A stretch of 64,000 nt of DNA from DATHTC01 sp963746805 (GCA_963746805.1 CAVVCQ010000001.1:310001-374000), one strand, 5' to 3'. Positions 16,666 to 24,844 are shown, counted from the stretch's first letter. Numbers and translations are program-made. Notes: generated from the letters alone by a model not told the origin.

Positions 16666-17415
16666 GTGCGGTTCGAGGGCAAGCACGTCGCCGTCTCGGG
16701 CGCCTCCCGGGGCATCGGCCGCGCGATCGCGCTCCGGCTCGCGGCGGAGGGCGCGCGCGTGTCGCTGCTCGCGCGCTCGCGCGAGGGGCTGGAGGAGACG
16801 GCGTCGTCGATCGGCGGCACGCACGTCGCGCCGGTCGACGTCCGCGACCGGGACGCGGTCGACCGCGCGTTCGCCGGCGCCGCCGACGCGAACGGCCCGC
16901 TGTTCGCGTTCGTGGCGGTCTCCGGGCTCGGCGGCGCGAACGAGGCGGGAGCGGGCGACCGGTGGGACGACCTCGTCGCGACCAACCTCTCCGGGACGTA
17001 CTGGTCCCTCCGCGCCGCGCAGCGGCATCTCGAGCCGGGCCCGCACGCCCGCCACTTCGTCGTGATCTCGTCGATCCTGGCGCGGATCGCGGTGCCGTTC
17101 TACACCGGCTACTCGGCGTCGAAGGCGGGGCTGCTGGGGCTGGTGCGCTCCCTGGCCGCCGAGCTCGCGCCCGAGCACGTCCAGGTGAACGCGATCTGCC
17201 CCGGCTGGATCGACACGGACATGGCCTGGAGCGGTCTCGACGCCATGCCGGGGACCCGCGAGGAGTCGTACACCGAGGCGATGAAGGCGGTGCCGCTCGC
17301 CCGGATGGGGCAGCCGGAGGACGTCGCCGGCACCGTCGCGTGGCTCCTCTCGCCTGACGCGCGGGGTGTGACAGGGCAGGCGATCGACCAGAACGGTGGT
17401 GCCTGGGTCGGGTAG
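16666..17415 (+). CDS. Short-chain dehydrogenase/reductase
   Basis: 249 residues from a GTG start, normal for classical SDRs. It has the cofactor motif SGASRGIGRAIA, the Asn motif region (ATNLSGTYWS), the catalytic Ser in VVISSIL, and the YxxxK pair in GYSASKAG. The C-terminal IDQNGGAWVG end resembles FabG-like enzymes. It oxidises or reduces an alcohol/ketone with NAD(P); the substrate is not evident. A strong hairpin follows directly after the stop, so it is probably monocistronic. Confidence 0.88.
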   Translation: MRFEGKHVAVSGASRGIGRAIALRLAAEGARVSLLARSREGLEETASSIGGTHVAPVDVRDRDAVDRAFAGAADANGPLFAFVAVSGLGGANEAGAGDRWDDLVATNLSGTYWSLRAAQRHLEPGPHARHFVVISSILARIAVPFYTGYSASKAGLLGLVRSLAAELAPEHVQVNAICPGWIDTDMAWSGLDAMPGTREESYTEAMKAVPLARMGQPEDVAGTVAWLLSPDARGVTGQAIDQNGGAWVG

Positions 17416-17417
17416 AG

Positions 17418-17444
17418 CGTGGGGGAACCCATGGTTCCCCCACG
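17418..17444 (+). terminator. Strong hairpin after SDR gene
   Basis: CGTGGGGGAACC and GGTTCCCCCACG form a perfect 12-bp stem around a CAT loop, beginning two bases after the stop codon. No T-run follows. Confidence 0.65.
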
Positions 17445-17760
17445 AGCCCCCTCCTTCTGCCTGAGCGGCTTCGAGTGACCTCGGCGTGGCCTCTCGGGCG
17501 GATGAACCGCCCTTCGGCCTCGTGGCCGTCTCTCGTTGCAGTGGCCGGCAGGTCGGATGGCCTGCGCGCGCGCACCTGCGGTGCGGGCGCTCCGGCCAGG
17601 AACCGGCTCTCATCGGCACGGGCGTGTCGTGACGGGCGGGATGCGCTGTGCCCCTGGACGGGGCACGCGGCGATCCCGCCCGTCCGATCGTTCCGGGGCC
17701 CTTGAATACGGCTTGAAAGCGACTTAGTGACAGTCTGTTGCTTTGTCGCTTTCGGATCGG
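17445..17760 (+). other. Gene-free region rich in secondary structure, possible ncRNA
   Basis: No credible gene lies between 17416 and 17929. Successive stems are visible. GGGCGG/CCGCCC with an ATGAA loop is at 17496-17512. TGGCCGG/CCGGCCA encloses smaller stems (about 17541-17598). A long hairpin (GACGGGCGGGAT/ATCCCGCCCGTC plus GTGCCCC/GGGGCAC) is at 17631-17684. GAAAGCGAC/GTCGCTTTC is at 17715-17753. The set resembles a folded RNA but matches no class I recognise. From 17700 the base composition turns AT-richer, as a promoter region for the dioxygenase gene would. Confidence 0.4.
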
Positions 17761-17929
17761 GTTTCGGGACGGATGTCTCGTCAGCTGAGCCGGACCATCA
17801 GGGAAGATCTGGATCGCGATCGCGATTCCGACGGCCAGACGATCCGACGGTCGGCGCGCCCCGGGCGATACCCGATATCCTTGACGGCGCAAGTTTTCTC
17901 ACCGAACCGCCGCGTGAAAGCGAGAGCCC

Positions 17930-18859
17930 ATGAAGCTGGAAGGCATCCACCACGTCACCGCGATCACCGGGGACGCGCCCGGGAACGTCGACTTCTACGC
18001 CCGCGTCCTCGGGCTGCGGCTCGTGAAGAAGACCGTCAACCAGGACGACCCGACCGTCTACCACCTCTTCTACGCGGACGAGCGCGGCTCGGCCGGCGCG
18101 GACATGACCTTCTTCGAGTACCCGGGCGCCCGTCGCGGACACGCGGGGGCCGGGATGGTGCACACCGTCGTCTGGCGCGTCGCATCGGAGGGTGCGCTCG
18201 ACTTCTGGGAGCGCCGCCTGGCCGACGAGAACGTCGCCACGTCCCGCAAGCCCGGCCGGCTGCGGTTCTCCGACCCCGAGGGGATCGGGATCGAGCTGGC
18301 CGTGGTCGAGACCGAGGACGAGCCGCTCGTGGCCGAGTCGCCGGAGATCCCGCGCGAGCACGCGCTGCAGGGCTTCGACGGCGTGCGCGCCTACGCGGCG
18401 GACCCGGAGCGCAGCGCGCAGCTGCTGCAGGACGCGCTCGGCTTCGAGGTGCGGGGCGAGGGCTCGTACGAGGTCCGTGGCGACCGGCGCGGCGGCTTCT
18501 ACGCCTACGACCCGGCCCCGGCCGACCGCGGCATCGGCGGCGCCGGCACCGTCCACCACGTCGCGTTCGCCTCGACGATGGAGGAGCACGACGCCTGGCG
18601 CGAGCGGGCGCGCGAGCACGGTCTCGCGCCGACGCCGGTGATCGACCGCTTCTACTTCCGCTCGATCTACTTCCGGGAGCCGAGCGGCGTGCTGTTCGAG
18701 ATCGCGACGATCGGGCCCGGCTTCACCACCGACGAGCCCGCGGAGACGCTCGGCGAGCGCCTGTCGCTCCCGCCCGACTTCGAGCACCTGCGCGAGCGGA
18801 TCGAGCCGGTGCTGACGCCGATCCGGAACCCGCGCGAGGACTGGGCCCGCACACGATGA
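17930..18859 (+). CDS. Glyoxalase-type ring-cleaving dioxygenase (MhqO/MhqA-like)
   Basis: 309 residues made of two VOC (vicinal oxygen chelate) domains. Metal ligands are suggested by GIHHVTAITGD at the N-terminus, VHHVAFAS in the second domain and the Glu in GVLFEIATIGPG. The closing motif LPPDFEHLR is typical of the hydroquinone-specific MhqA/MhqO group, which opens quinone or hydroquinone rings. The next gene, overlapping by ATGA, is an MhqD-like esterase, a pairing also seen in quinone-resistance loci. Substrate assignment is by family and neighbour only. Confidence 0.82.
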   Translation: MKLEGIHHVTAITGDAPGNVDFYARVLGLRLVKKTVNQDDPTVYHLFYADERGSAGADMTFFEYPGARRGHAGAGMVHTVVWRVASEGALDFWERRLADENVATSRKPGRLRFSDPEGIGIELAVVETEDEPLVAESPEIPREHALQGFDGVRAYAADPERSAQLLQDALGFEVRGEGSYEVRGDRRGGFYAYDPAPADRGIGGAGTVHHVAFASTMEEHDAWRERAREHGLAPTPVIDRFYFRSIYFREPSGVLFEIATIGPGFTTDEPAETLGERLSLPPDFEHLRERIEPVLTPIRNPREDWARTR

Positions 18860-19491
18860 GCCTGCATGCCCTGACGCGGGAGCCGGCCGGGGAGCCGGAG
18901 GGCGCGCTCGTCCTCTTCCACGGACGCGGCGCCGACGAGCACGATCTCGTGCCGCTGCTCGACGTCCTCGACCCGGAGCGGCGCCTGCTCGGCCTCACTC
19001 CGCGCGGGCCGCTCTCGCTCCCGCCTGGCGGCGCCCACTGGTACGTGGTGCCGCGCGTCGGCTACCCGGACACGGCCACGTTCCACGAGTCGTACCGGCT
19101 CGCATCCGAGTGGCTGGACGCCCTGCCGGTGCCGCTCGAGCGCACGGTGCTCGGCGGCTTCTCGCAGGGCGCGGTGATGAGCTACGCGCTCGGGCTCGGC
19201 AGCGATCGCCCGCGGCCGGCAGGGATCGTCGCGTTCTCGGGGTTCGTCCCGACCGTCGACGGGTGGGAGCCGGACTTCGCGGGCGCGCCGCCGGTCGCGA
19301 TCGGCCACGGGAGCTACGACCCGATCATCCCGGTCGAATTCGGCCGCAGCGCTCGGGCCGCGCTGGAGGCCGCCGGTGCCGACGTCACCTACCGCGAATC
19401 GCCGCTGCCGCACGCGATCGACCCGCGGTACGCAGCCGAGCTGGCAGGGTGGGTCGAGCAGCGGCTCCGGCCGGCGCCGGCCGCGCGCTGA
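18856..19491 (+). CDS. Alpha/beta hydrolase, phospholipase/carboxylesterase family (MhqD-like)
   Basis: 211 residues. The fold is shown by ALVLFHGRGADEHD (oxyanion region), nucleophile elbow GGFSQGAVMSY, a late Asp in GSYDPIIPV and the catalytic His in LPHAIDP. It probably hydrolyses small esters and works with the upstream dioxygenase, to which it is translationally coupled. Its 3' end overlaps the convergent EamA gene by 107 bases. Confidence 0.85.
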   Translation: MSLHALTREPAGEPEGALVLFHGRGADEHDLVPLLDVLDPERRLLGLTPRGPLSLPPGGAHWYVVPRVGYPDTATFHESYRLASEWLDALPVPLERTVLGGFSQGAVMSYALGLGSDRPRPAGIVAFSGFVPTVDGWEPDFAGAPPVAIGHGSYDPIIPVEFGRSARAALEAAGADVTYRESPLPHAIDPRYAAELAGWVEQRLRPAPAAR

Positions 19492-20377
19492 CGATCAGCG
19501 CAACCGCGCCGAGGACGATCCCGCCCGCGACCAGCGTCCGGGTCGTCACGGCCTCGCCGAGGAAGGCGGCGCCGAGGAGCACGGCCACGACCGGGTTCAC
19601 GTACGCGTACGTGGCGACGAGCGACACCTGCGTGTTGCGCAGCAGCCAGGCGTAGGCGCTGAACGCGAGCAGCGAGCCGAAGACGACGAGGTACGCGAGC
19701 GCGAGGACCGAGCGCCACGACGGCGCCTGGACGTCCCCGAGCTCGCCCGCGACAAGCCCCGCGGCGACGAGCGCGACCCCGCCGCACAGCATCTGCATCC
19801 CGGCGGCGACGAGCGGCGGCACCGTCAGCCGCTCCCCACGCGAGAGGAGCGTCCCCGTGGCCCAGCAGAAGGCCGCGGCCAGGAGCGCGATGCCGCCGGC
19901 CGGGTCGATCCGGTCCGGCGCTGAGGGGTCGATCAGCACCGCCACGCCCGCGAAGCCGACGCCCACGCCGACGGCGGCGAGCCACGAGAGCCGCGCGCCG
20001 AACGCGACCCGGTCGATGACGACGACCCACAGCGGGATGCTGGCGATCACGATCGCCGCGATCCCCGACGGCACGGTCTGCTGCGCCCACGAGACCCCGC
20101 CGTTGCCGACGCCGAGCATGAGCACGCCCGTCAGCGCCGCGAAGCCCCACTGCGTGCGGTCCGGCCGCCCGGACGCGCGGGCGCCGGCGCCGCCGACGAG
20201 CCGCGCCGCGGCGTAGAGGATCGCGCCGGCGACGAGGAACCGCGTCCCTGCCATCAGGAACGGCGGCAGCGTCTCGATCGCGTACGCGATCCCGAGATAC
20301 GTGGAGCCCCAGACGACGTAGACGACGCCGAGGGCGGCGACGATCGCCGCCGCCCTCCGGCGGCCGTCTAGGCCCAA
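19385..20377 (-). CDS. EamA/DMT-family transporter
   Basis: 330 residues with about ten hydrophobic helices in two EamA repeats; VVWGSTYLGIAYAI near the N-terminus and GSLLAFSAYAWLLR in the second half are typical. These proteins export metabolites or amino acids; the substrate is unknown. The start is taken as the TTG at 20377 because it overlaps the stop of a 35-codon upstream gene. The last roughly 30 residues are basic, low-complexity and antisense to the esterase gene. Confidence 0.85.
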   Translation of the reverse strand: MGLDGRRRAAAIVAALGVVYVVWGSTYLGIAYAIETLPPFLMAGTRFLVAGAILYAAARLVGGAGARASGRPDRTQWGFAALTGVLMLGVGNGGVSWAQQTVPSGIAAIVIASIPLWVVVIDRVAFGARLSWLAAVGVGVGFAGVAVLIDPSAPDRIDPAGGIALLAAAFCWATGTLLSRGERLTVPPLVAAGMQMLCGGVALVAAGLVAGELGDVQAPSWRSVLALAYLVVFGSLLAFSAYAWLLRNTQVSLVATYAYVNPVVAVLLGAAFLGEAVTTRTLVAGGIVLGAVALIVSARPAPAGAAARPTLPARLRTAGRSRAAAAIRGR

Positions 20378-20475
20378 GGCCGCCCGCGGTCCTGCGACAG
20401 GCGGGAGTCGGCGCCGTAGCGCACGGCGAGCGGCCCGATGAGCAGGAGGAAAGCGATGAAGAGGAATGCGCCCAT
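20368..20475 (-). CDS. Small membrane protein (35 residues)
   Basis: A short frame starting MGAFLFIAFLLLIGPLAV and ending RGRPWA: one membrane helix with a charged tail. Its stop (TAG) overlaps the TTG start of the EamA transporter, so the two would be translated together. It also begins the operon divergent from the LysR gene. Hydrophobicity, position and coupling make it credible; no function is known to me. Confidence 0.6.
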   Translation of the reverse strand: MGAFLFIAFLLLIGPLAVRYGADSRLSQDRGRPWA

Positions 20476-20495
20476 CGCCCCAGTATGGGCGTCAC

Positions 20496-20511
20496 TTGCC
20501 GATTAGGGCAA
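20496..20511. promoter_or_regulatory. LysR-type operator candidate
   Basis: TTGCC-GATTAG-GGCAA, a perfect 5-bp inverted repeat, lies in the 60-base gap between the divergent LysR gene and the small-protein/EamA operon. Its dimensions suit a LysR recognition site. A TATCGT box at 20518-20523 may be the LysR -10. Confidence 0.5.
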
Positions 20512-20535
20512 CGCGGGTATCGTTTGGTGTCGATC

Positions 20536-21486
20536 ATGGAACCTGATCGGTGGCTCGGCGTCGAGTTGCGGCATCTCGCCGCGCTCCAGGCGATCGCGGA
20601 GGCGGGGTCGTTCGGCCGCGCGGCGCAGCGCCTCGGCTACACGCAGTCGGCGGTGAGCCAGCAGATCGCGACCCTCGAGCGGATCGTCGGCGAGCGCCTG
20701 CTCGACCGTCCCGGGGGACCGCGGCCGGTGTCGCTGACCGAGGCCGGCGAGCTCCTTCTCCGCCACGCGCAGGCGATCGTCGCCCGGCTCGAGGCGGCGC
20801 AGGCGGACTTCGCCGCCCTGGCCGCGGGCGAGGCCGGGACGCTTCGCGTCGGGACGTACCAGTCCATCGGCCAGCGCGTGCTGCCGACGCTGATGCGCCG
20901 CTTCCGCTCCGCGTGGCCGAGCGTCGAGCTCCGGATCACGGAGATGAACACCGACCAGGAGCTCGTGCGCCTCGTCGAGCGCGGCGACCTCGACCTCACC
21001 TTCGCCGACTTCCGGCTCTGGGACGGGCCGTTCGAGTGGCTGCACCTGCTCGACGACCCGTACGTGCTGCTCGTCCAGAGCGGCTCGCCGCTCGCGGCGC
21101 GGCGGACGGCGCCGTCGCTCGAGGAGATCTGCGAGCTCCCGCTCATCGGCTTCCGCGTCTGCCGCTCGTGGGAGCTGCTCGAGTCGCACTTCCGCTCCGC
21201 GGGCCTCAATCCGGACTTCGTCTTCCGCTCCGATGACAACGGCACCGTGCAGGGGATGGTCGGCGCCGGCCTCGGCGTCGCCGTCGTCCCGCGTCTCACG
21301 GTCGACTTCAACGACCGCGCGACCGTGCCGGTGCCGCTGGACGGGATCGTGCCGCCCCGCCGCATCGGCCTCGTCTGGCACACCGACCGCTACCGCTCTC
21401 CGGCCGCGCGCGGCCTCGCCGACATCGCGCGCGAGGTCTGCACCGGCTTCGCGGTCGAGTCGACCCACGCGCTCGCGACCGCCTAG
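20536..21486 (+). CDS. LysR-family transcriptional regulator
   Basis: 316 residues from the ATG at 20536, chosen because the winged HTH begins soon after (LRHLAALQAIAEAGSFGRAAQRLGY). The rest of the HTH (TQSAVSQQIATLERIVG) and a periplasmic-binding-type effector domain (from about residue 95, TLRVGTYQSIG) are complete. By position it should control the divergent small-protein/EamA transporter operon in response to a small ligand. It converges with a four-base overlap on the NUDIX-type regulator gene. Confidence 0.9.
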   Translation: MEPDRWLGVELRHLAALQAIAEAGSFGRAAQRLGYTQSAVSQQIATLERIVGERLLDRPGGPRPVSLTEAGELLLRHAQAIVARLEAAQADFAALAAGEAGTLRVGTYQSIGQRVLPTLMRRFRSAWPSVELRITEMNTDQELVRLVERGDLDLTFADFRLWDGPFEWLHLLDDPYVLLVQSGSPLAARRTAPSLEEICELPLIGFRVCRSWELLESHFRSAGLNPDFVFRSDDNGTVQGMVGAGLGVAVVPRLTVDFNDRATVPVPLDGIVPPRRIGLVWHTDRYRSPAARGLADIAREVCTGFAVESTHALATA

Positions 21487-22175
21487 GACGCGCGCAACTC
21501 CGGAGGCCGCAGCACCGCCGACTGGTCGGTGATCTCGAGCCGGCGCGAGCGGAAGCGGAAGACCGCGGCCGGGCGTCCCCCCGTCGGGCCAGGCTCGCGC
21601 CGCTCCCCGGTCGGCTCGAGCAGGCCGCGGCGCAGGAGGATGCGCTGGAGATTCGTCGTCGAGACGGGGTGGCCGAGCGCCGCCGCGTACAGCTCGCGGA
21701 GCTGCGAGATCGTGAACGTCTCCGGCGCGAGCGCGAAGCCGACGTTCGTGTACGACAGCTTCGCCCGCAGCCGCTCGCGGCCGGCGAGCGCGATCTCCCC
21801 GTGGTCGAACGCCATCTCCGGCAGCGCGTCCACCGGGTGCCAGGTCGTGTCGTCCGGCACCTCCGGATCGAGGTCGGAGGGGACGAGCCCGACATAGGCG
21901 GTCGCGATCTCGCGCCGCTCCGGGCTCCGTCCGGGCGCGCTCCACGTCCCCAGCTGCTCGAGGTGCGAGAGCTCGCGCACGTCCACCTTCGCGGCGAGGT
22001 GGCGGCGGATCGACGCCTCGAGCGTCTCGTCCCCGTCGAGGACGCCGCCGGGCAGCGCCCACGCGTCCGAGAACGGCCCCTTCGCCCGTTTCCAGAGCAG
22101 CACCTGCAGCCTGCCCGCGCGTACCTGGAACACGGTCGCGAGACTGACGTGTGCCGGAGTGGTAGACTCGGCCAT
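21483..22175 (-). CDS. NUDIX-domain plus winged-HTH regulator (NrtR-like)
   Basis: 230 residues. The N-terminal NUDIX fold spans about 8-140 with GGVLDGDETLEASIRRHLA where the Nudix box lies. The box is degenerate: the REXXEE part reads RRHLAAK, so hydrolase activity is probably lost. A C-terminal winged helix (about 150-215, TISQLRELYAAALG and STTNLQRILLRRG) follows. This is the layout of NrtR-type repressors that sense ADP-ribose-like ligands. NrtR controls NAD genes in some bacteria; here it faces a BMP-family lipoprotein gene, with a palindrome between, so nucleoside-related control is possible. Confidence 0.82.
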   Translation of the reverse strand: MAESTTPAHVSLATVFQVRAGRLQVLLWKRAKGPFSDAWALPGGVLDGDETLEASIRRHLAAKVDVRELSHLEQLGTWSAPGRSPERREIATAYVGLVPSDLDPEVPDDTTWHPVDALPEMAFDHGEIALAGRERLRAKLSYTNVGFALAPETFTISQLRELYAAALGHPVSTTNLQRILLRRGLLEPTGERREPGPTGGRPAAVFRFRSRRLEITDQSAVLRPPELRAS

Positions 22176-22177
22176 GG

Positions 22178-22200
22178 GTTTCAGCCTATCAGTCGAAAAC
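22178..22200. promoter_or_regulatory. Imperfect palindrome between NUDIX-HTH regulator and BMP lipoprotein
   Basis: A 23-base imperfect dyad with GTTT and AAAC ends in the 40-base divergent gap. Size and place fit the operator of the adjacent NrtR-like regulator. Confidence 0.4.
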
Positions 22201-22215
22201 CTGGGAGACGGTGAC

Positions 22216-23265
22216 GTGAACGGCTTGTGGAAGGGCATCGGCGTGCTCGCCGCAGTACTTGCGCTAGGCCTCGCCGGCTGCGGCGGAGACGACGACGGGG
22301 AGAGCGCGGCGACGACGCCCGGCACCGGCACCGCAGCGGCCGCGACCGACGTGAAGGTCGGGCTCGTCACCGACGTCGGGCAGCTCAACGACCGCGGCTT
22401 CAACCAGCTCGCCTTCGAAGGCGTGAAGCGCGCGAAGGCCGAGCTCGGGGTCAACTATCGCGTGATCGAGTCGGCGTCCGATTCGGACTACGTCCCGAAC
22501 ATGCAGGCGCTCGCCGACGACGGCTACGACCTCATCATCGGGGTCGGCTTCGCGCAGGGCGAAGCGGTCGCGGCCGTGGCGAACGAGTACCCCGACACGA
22601 AGTTCGCGATCATCGACGTCGATCAGGCTTCGCTCGAGGGCGCGCCGGAGAACGTCGTCGGGCTGCTCTTCCAGGAGGAGCAGGCGGGCTACCTCGCCGG
22701 CGTCATCGCCGCGGAGGTGGCCAGGGCCAAGGGCTTCGACACGATCAGCTCGGTCGGCGGCATGAAGGAGCCGCCGGTCGACCGCTTCATCGCCGGCTAC
22801 CAGGCCGGCGCCAAGGCGACGCTGCCGGGGATCACGCTGCTGAACGGGTACTCGCAGGACTGGGACGACGTGGCCAAGTGCAAGGAGGTCGCGCTCGACC
22901 AGATCGCGCGCGGCTCGAAGATCGTGTTCCAGGTCGCGGGCGGCTGCGGCCTCGGCGCGCTCGACGCGGCGAAGGAGAAGGACGCCTACGGGATCGGCGT
23001 CGACGCCGACCAGTCGTTCCTCGGCCCGTACGTGATCACGAGCGCCCTCAAGCGCGTCGACTCGGCCGTGTTCCTCACGATCAAGAGCATCGTCGACGAC
23101 ATGTGGCAGGGCGGCCGCAACGAGACCTACGGCCTCGCGCAGGACGGCGTCGGTCTCGGCAAGACGAGTCCGGACGTGCCGCCGGCCGCGACCGAGGCCG
23201 CCGACGAGGCGCGGCAGAAGATCGCCGACGGCGAGATCTCGGACATCCCGACCGCGGTCAACTAG
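22216..23265 (+). CDS. BMP-family substrate-binding lipoprotein
   Basis: 349 residues from a GTG start with GGGAGA upstream. The lipobox LGLAGCGG gives a short leader and a lipidated Cys. The mature part shows the BMP/PnrA features VGLVTDVGQLNDRGFNQLAFEG, VGFAQGEAV and GVDADQS. Members bind nucleosides or related molecules and deliver them to ABC permeases. No permease or ATPase gene is adjacent, so the partner must be elsewhere. Confidence 0.9.
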   Translation: MNGLWKGIGVLAAVLALGLAGCGGDDDGESAATTPGTGTAAAATDVKVGLVTDVGQLNDRGFNQLAFEGVKRAKAELGVNYRVIESASDSDYVPNMQALADDGYDLIIGVGFAQGEAVAAVANEYPDTKFAIIDVDQASLEGAPENVVGLLFQEEQAGYLAGVIAAEVARAKGFDTISSVGGMKEPPVDRFIAGYQAGAKATLPGITLLNGYSQDWDDVAKCKEVALDQIARGSKIVFQVAGGCGLGALDAAKEKDAYGIGVDADQSFLGPYVITSALKRVDSAVFLTIKSIVDDMWQGGRNETYGLAQDGVGLGKTSPDVPPAATEAADEARQKIADGEISDIPTAVN

Positions 23266-23864
23266 GGGAAGGTGGCGCTGTCCGGCACGAGGTCGAGCGG
23301 CCCGCCGTTGCGGCACGCGTCCGTCCGGTAGTGCGGCGGGAGCGAGGGATAGAGGCGCGCGAACGCGTAGTCCGCGAGCGCGCGGGCGGTCGCGAGGTCG
23401 GCGCCGAGCCGGACGGCGACGAGGTCCACGGTCTGCAGGCCGTAGCACTCCGCGTCGGCCTCGTCGCGCACGCCGGCGAGGTGGACCGCCTCGTGCGCGA
23501 GCGTGTGGACCGCCTGCACGATCTCGAAGGTCTCGCGTGGGCACTCGGCCGCGCCGCGCACGCAGTCGAGACTCGGCGAGTGCGGGTCGCGCTGGAACCG
23601 CCGCAGCCCGCGGCAGACACCACGCGTCAGGTGCGTCACGTCGGCCGGCCGCCCGTTCTCGTCGAACTGCACGGTCCCCGCGTTCACGCCGATGTCGAGC
23701 AGCTCGCCGAGCAGCCCCTGGCAGCGAACGCTCACGTCGCGCTGCGCGATCTCGGAGGCCACGCGGGCGTACCGCGCCTCGCTCTGCGCCCCGGCGCGCT
23801 GCTGGACGACGAGCGCGGCGCCCGCGACCGCGAGCACCGCCGCGAGGAGCGCCGCAACCTTCAC
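23262..23864 (-). CDS. Secreted protein with HExxH zincin motif
   Basis: 200 residues with an N-terminal signal or anchor helix. Near residue 125 is LAHEAVHLAGVRDEADAECYG: the HExxH pair and a Glu 14 residues after the second His could bind zinc as in gluzincin-like proteins. Several Cys suggest disulfides outside the cytoplasm. No family was identified; a metalloprotease-type role is only suggested. It is convergent with the BMP gene. Confidence 0.65.
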   Translation of the reverse strand: MKVAALLAAVLAVAGAALVVQQRAGAQSEARYARVASEIAQRDVSVRCQGLLGELLDIGVNAGTVQFDENGRPADVTHLTRGVCRGLRRFQRDPHSPSLDCVRGAAECPRETFEIVQAVHTLAHEAVHLAGVRDEADAECYGLQTVDLVAVRLGADLATARALADYAFARLYPSLPPHYRTDACRNGGPLDLVPDSATFP

Positions 23865-23905
23865 ACAACAACTTTTCGGTTAGCGTGGACGTCTCCTTGA
23901 GCGGC

Positions 23906-24433
23906 ATGACCCGGATCGCGATCCTTCTCCTCGCCGTGCTCGCCCTCGGCCTCGCCGCGTGCGGCGGGAGCGACGACGACGGCGACGCGACCCCGGCCGC
24001 CGGCGGCGGCACCGGGAGCTCGGCCGAGGGCCTCCCCAAGGACGAGTTCATCGAGCGCGGGGACCAGATCTGCAAGGACCTGCAGAAGAAGGCGCAGGCG
24101 CTCGGCCGCGAGGCCCAGGAGCTCTCCGGCGTGCCGCTCGACGATCCGGAGACGACGAAGGCCGCGGCGAAGATCTGGCACAAGCAGGTGGACCTCGTGC
24201 AGGAGCTCAAGACGAAGTTCGACGCGCTCGGACCGCCGCCGGACGGCGAGGAGACGACCGTCGGCGACTTCCGCAGCGACATCGCGCAGGCCCTCACGCT
24301 CGGCCAGCGGATCGCTGCCGCGCTCGACAAGGGCGACGACCCGACGGTGCTCGTCGGCGACTACACGGAGCTGATCGACGCCTCGAACGCCACCGCAGGC
24401 CTGATCGGGTTCAAGGTCTGCGGCCAGACCTAG
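23906..24433 (+). CDS. Putative lipoprotein of unknown function
   Basis: 175 residues starting MTRIAILLLAVLALGLAACGG, a clear lipobox. The mature part is mostly helical and charged, with two Cys (about 57 and 172) that could pair. There is no recognised family. The ATG at 23906 puts the signal peptide at the very start; a GTG seven codons upstream is possible. It precedes the F420-type oxidoreductase gene by seven bases. Confidence 0.75.
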   Translation: MTRIAILLLAVLALGLAACGGSDDDGDATPAAGGGTGSSAEGLPKDEFIERGDQICKDLQKKAQALGREAQELSGVPLDDPETTKAAAKIWHKQVDLVQELKTKFDALGPPPDGEETTVGDFRSDIAQALTLGQRIAAALDKGDDPTVLVGDYTELIDASNATAGLIGFKVCGQT

Positions 24434-24440
24434 CGCCGCC

Positions 24441-24842
24441 GTGCCGCGGCTGACCGAGGCCCAGCGGCGCTTCCTCGACAACCCGTACCACGCCGTCGTG
24501 ACGACGATCCGGCCCGACGGTACGCCGCACAACACCGTCGTCTGGGTCGAGCAGGTCGACGGCGAGGTCTCGTTCAACACCGCAACGGGGCGTGCGAAGG
24601 CGCGGCACCTCGAGCGGAACCCGGCGGTCGCGCTGACGGTGCTCGACCCGAACGACGCCTACCGCTGGCTGAGCCTCAGCGGCACCGCCGAGGTGACGCG
24701 CGAGGACGCGGACGACCAGATCGACCGGCTCGCGAGGAAATACACGGGGCGCGACCGCTTCGGCGGACGGCGGCCGGGTCAGGACCGCCTCAAGGTGCGG
24801 ATCCGTGTCGAGCGGGTCCACGCCTACGGCATCGAGGGCTGA
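24441..24842 (+). CDS. PPOX-class F420-dependent oxidoreductase
   Basis: 133 residues from a GTG start. The split-barrel fold is suggested by YHAVVTTIRPDGTPHNTVVW, FNTATGRAKARHLERNPAVAL and the C-terminal RIRVERVHAYG. Small proteins of this group use F420 or flavin to reduce a variety of substrates. The presence of FO synthase at 61-63 kb fits F420 use. Substrate unknown. Confidence 0.85.
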   Translation: MPRLTEAQRRFLDNPYHAVVTTIRPDGTPHNTVVWVEQVDGEVSFNTATGRAKARHLERNPAVALTVLDPNDAYRWLSLSGTAEVTREDADDQIDRLARKYTGRDRFGGRRPGQDRLKVRIRVERVHAYGIEG

Positions 24843-24844
24843 CC

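Noticed and set aside
17445..17760. tmRNA, RNase P RNA, SRP RNA or a known riboswitch
   Set aside because: None of the conserved sequence signatures of these RNAs could be found; only generic stems are visible.
19385..19491. 107-base convergent overlap of the esterase and EamA genes as evidence of an antisense regulatory RNA
   Set aside because: The EamA tail in the overlap is low-complexity and may simply be read-through of a lost stop; nothing else supports an antisense RNA. The same applies to the 67-base overlap at 38918-38984.
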